Notes under the pieces: generated by a model
Seen by the model: the letters and a program-made list of their open reading frames with translations, nothing else
What the model was told of the DNA's origin: nothing
The model's database searches: none
Assembly: GCA_002435985.1 (NCBI GenBank)
Contig: DIXD01000066.1
Location: 1-6,915 of the forward strand
From: Spirochaetaceae bacterium UBA6089
Lineage (GTDB): Bacteria; Spirochaetota; Spirochaetia; Treponematales; Rectinemataceae
Direction: 5' to 3'
Length of the DNA stretch: 6,915 nt
Shown: positions 5,259-6,915 of the stretch, in pieces
Position numbering within the stretch: position 1 is the first letter of the stretch
How the letters are laid out: every line of letters begins with the position of its first letter
Position numbers and translations under genes: made by a program

Positions 5259-6915
5259 ATGAATATTTCTGCATTACAATCCATTGCGCTGTCTGTGCGG
5301 AGTCTGACCATCGATGCCATCCAGAAGGCAAATTCCGGCCATCCCGGCATGCCGATGGGGGCCGCCGAGCTCGGCGCCTTCCTGTACGGCGTCGAACTCA
5401 AATACAACCCAAGGGATCCATCGTGGCTCAATCGGGATCGTTTCGTGCTCTCGGCCGGCCATGGCTCGATGTTTCTCTATGCCCTTCTCCACATGGCAGG
5501 CTTCGATCTGTCGATCGACGATATAAAGGCGTTTCGGCAGGTGGGTTCGAAATGCCCGGGACATCCGGAATATGGGGTCACGCCCGGGGTGGAGACGACC
5601 ACAGGGCCTCTGGGGCAGGGGATTGCGAATGCAGTCGGCATGGCGATTGCCGAGCGCAAAATGGCCGCGCACTTCAACAAGCCCGGCCAGAACATCATCG
5701 ACCACTTTATCTTCGTGGCCGCAGGCGACGGGTGTTTTATGGAAGGCGTCGCAAGCGAGGCATGTTCGCTGGCAGGGCACCTGGGGCTCGGAAATCTCAT
5801 TGTGTATTACGACTCGAACCACATCAGCATCGACGGTTCGACGGATATCGCCTTTACCGAAGACGTGGGAAGGCGATTCGAGGCCTACGGCTGGCAGGTA
5901 CTCCGCGGCTCGATGTACAACTTCGAAGAGCTCGCAGCCCTCACCGCCGAGGCTAAGGCAGAGACCGCAAGGCCTTCGCTCATCATCCTCGAGAGCGTGA
6001 TCGGTAAAGGCTCCCCCTCGAAGCAGGGCACGAGCGGCATTCACGGCTCTCCGTTGGGCGAGGAAGAAGCGCGCAAGGCAAAGGAAGCGCTCGGCATTCC
6101 GCTCGATGTCCCCTTCTGGGTGGCGCCCGAAGCCTATGCCTACTTTGAGGAGCACCGAAAGGCGCTCGAACAGGAGTATCGGGCATGGCAGGCGCGCTTC
6201 GAGGCTTGGAAGAAGGCGAATCCGGAGCTTGCCCGCGAGCTCTCCGTGTGGCTCAGCGGCAAGGCAATGCACGAACTGGATCTGCCTGCTTTTAAAGTGG
6301 GCGAAAAAATAGCGACGCGCAACGCGTCCGGCAAGTGTCTAACCGCAGTGGCGGGTGCATGGTCGAATTTTATCGGCGGCTCTGCGGACCTGACGAGCCC
6401 CAATGTCAGCCAACTTCCTCCCAACGCCGACGGCACTCCCCTCGTCTTCTCAAAGCAAAACCCTGACGGCCGCTACATCCACTTCGGCGTGCGCGAGCAT
6501 GGTATGGCGGCTATCGCCAACGGTATCGCGCTGTACGGTGGGCTTCGCCCCTTTGTGGCCACCTTCCTCGTCTTTTCGGATTATCTGCGCCCAGCGCTGC
6601 GGCTCTCCGCGCTTATGAAGGCAACGGTCGTCTATGTGCTGACGCATGATTCGATCTATGTGGGCGAAGATGGGCCGACACATCAGCCGATCGAAATGCT
6701 CGCCGCTCTGCGAGCGATTCCGGGGCTGCGTGTCATCCGCCCTGCAGACGCCGAGGAGACCGCGGTGGCCTGGCGCATCGCGATGGAGAGGCTGGATGGG
6801 CCGACCGTGCTCGTTTTCTCGCGCCAGAACCTGCCCGTGCTGGAAAAGGCCGACCCCGACTGGGCTTCCACGATGGCGTTCGGCGCCTACGTAGTCCAAA
6901 ATCCTGAGCACGCGC
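5259..6915 (+). CDS. tkt: Transketolase, N-terminal 552 residues (partial)
   Basis: Transketolase moves two-carbon ketol units between sugar phosphates in the non-oxidative pentose phosphate pathway, using thiamine diphosphate and a divalent metal. The frame is open to the window edge, so roughly the last 110 residues of a usual 660 are missing. The pyrophosphate-binding domain shows SGHPGMPMGAAEL, SAGHGSMFLYALLHMAG, TTGPLGQGIANAVGMA and the metal/ThDP motif GDG (156-158) with N187 in YYDSNHISIDG. The pyrimidine domain shows GGSADL, the catalytic glutamate E413 in HFGVREHGM, and THDSIYVGEDGPTHQP. Positions run about two residues ahead of E. coli TktA (E411), so there is no large insertion or loss. 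The full motif set separates it from DXP synthase. It has its own promoter, so it seems independent of uvrC. Confidence 0.97.
   Translation, partial: MNISALQSIALSVRSLTIDAIQKANSGHPGMPMGAAELGAFLYGVELKYNPRDPSWLNRDRFVLSAGHGSMFLYALLHMAGFDLSIDDIKAFRQVGSKCPGHPEYGVTPGVETTTGPLGQGIANAVGMAIAERKMAAHFNKPGQNIIDHFIFVAAGDGCFMEGVASEACSLAGHLGLGNLIVYYDSNHISIDGSTDIAFTEDVGRRFEAYGWQVLRGSMYNFEELAALTAEAKAETARPSLIILESVIGKGSPSKQGTSGIHGSPLGEEEARKAKEALGIPLDVPFWVAPEAYAYFEEHRKALEQEYRAWQARFEAWKKANPELARELSVWLSGKAMHELDLPAFKVGEKIATRNASGKCLTAVAGAWSNFIGGSADLTSPNVSQLPPNADGTPLVFSKQNPDGRYIHFGVREHGMAAIANGIALYGGLRPFVATFLVFSDYLRPALRLSALMKATVVYVLTHDSIYVGEDGPTHQPIEMLAALRAIPGLRVIRPADAEETAVAWRIAMERLDGPTVLVFSRQNLPVLEKADPDWASTMAFGAYVVQNPEHA

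Overview
The window is GC-rich bacterial chromosomal DNA holding six protein-coding genes, two of them cut by the window edges, and one decayed gene. Taxonomy cannot be fixed from sequence alone. The UvrC and transketolase proteins remind me of spirochaete homologues, but that is an impression from memory and should be treated as weak. Promoters look like ordinary sigma-70 types.

Left part (1-1995). On the minus strand is the N-terminus of a zinc-dependent medium-chain alcohol/polyol dehydrogenase. It has a near-perfect promoter and a good ribosome binding site. Divergent to it on the plus strand is a broken gene for a membrane-type 4Fe-4S ferredoxin protein, with two frameshifts, two in-frame stops and a lost cluster cysteine. 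The last bases of this remnant overlap, as ATGA, the start of an intact Gfo/Idh/MocA-type NAD(P)-dependent oxidoreductase. The two dehydrogenases suggest sugar or polyol oxidation, with a redox partner gene that has been lost.

Middle part (1996-5083). A convergent gap of 140 bases separates the oxidoreductase from a minus-strand pair: a zinc-ribbon NUDIX hydrolase followed 14 bases later by a small cysteine-rich CWC protein of unknown function. Divergent from the NUDIX gene, across only 27 bases, is uvrC, the nucleotide excision repair endonuclease, complete with all its domains. Housecleaning of damaged nucleotides (a possible NUDIX role) and DNA repair are therefore head to head. Three of these genes carry short in-frame tandem repeats at a terminus: five 18-bp units in the NUDIX linker, two 45-bp units at the uvrC start, and a V-x-P tail in the CWC protein.

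Right part (5084-6915). A 175-base gap contains a good sigma-70 promoter and ribosome binding site for transketolase (tkt). This pentose-phosphate enzyme is open to the window end and lacks only its C-terminal domain.

No mobile element, CRISPR array, RNA gene or clearly new multi-gene system was found. The most unusual items are the decayed ferredoxin gene, the tiny divergent NUDIX/uvrC promoter region with repeats on both sides, and the NUDIX-CWC pairing.
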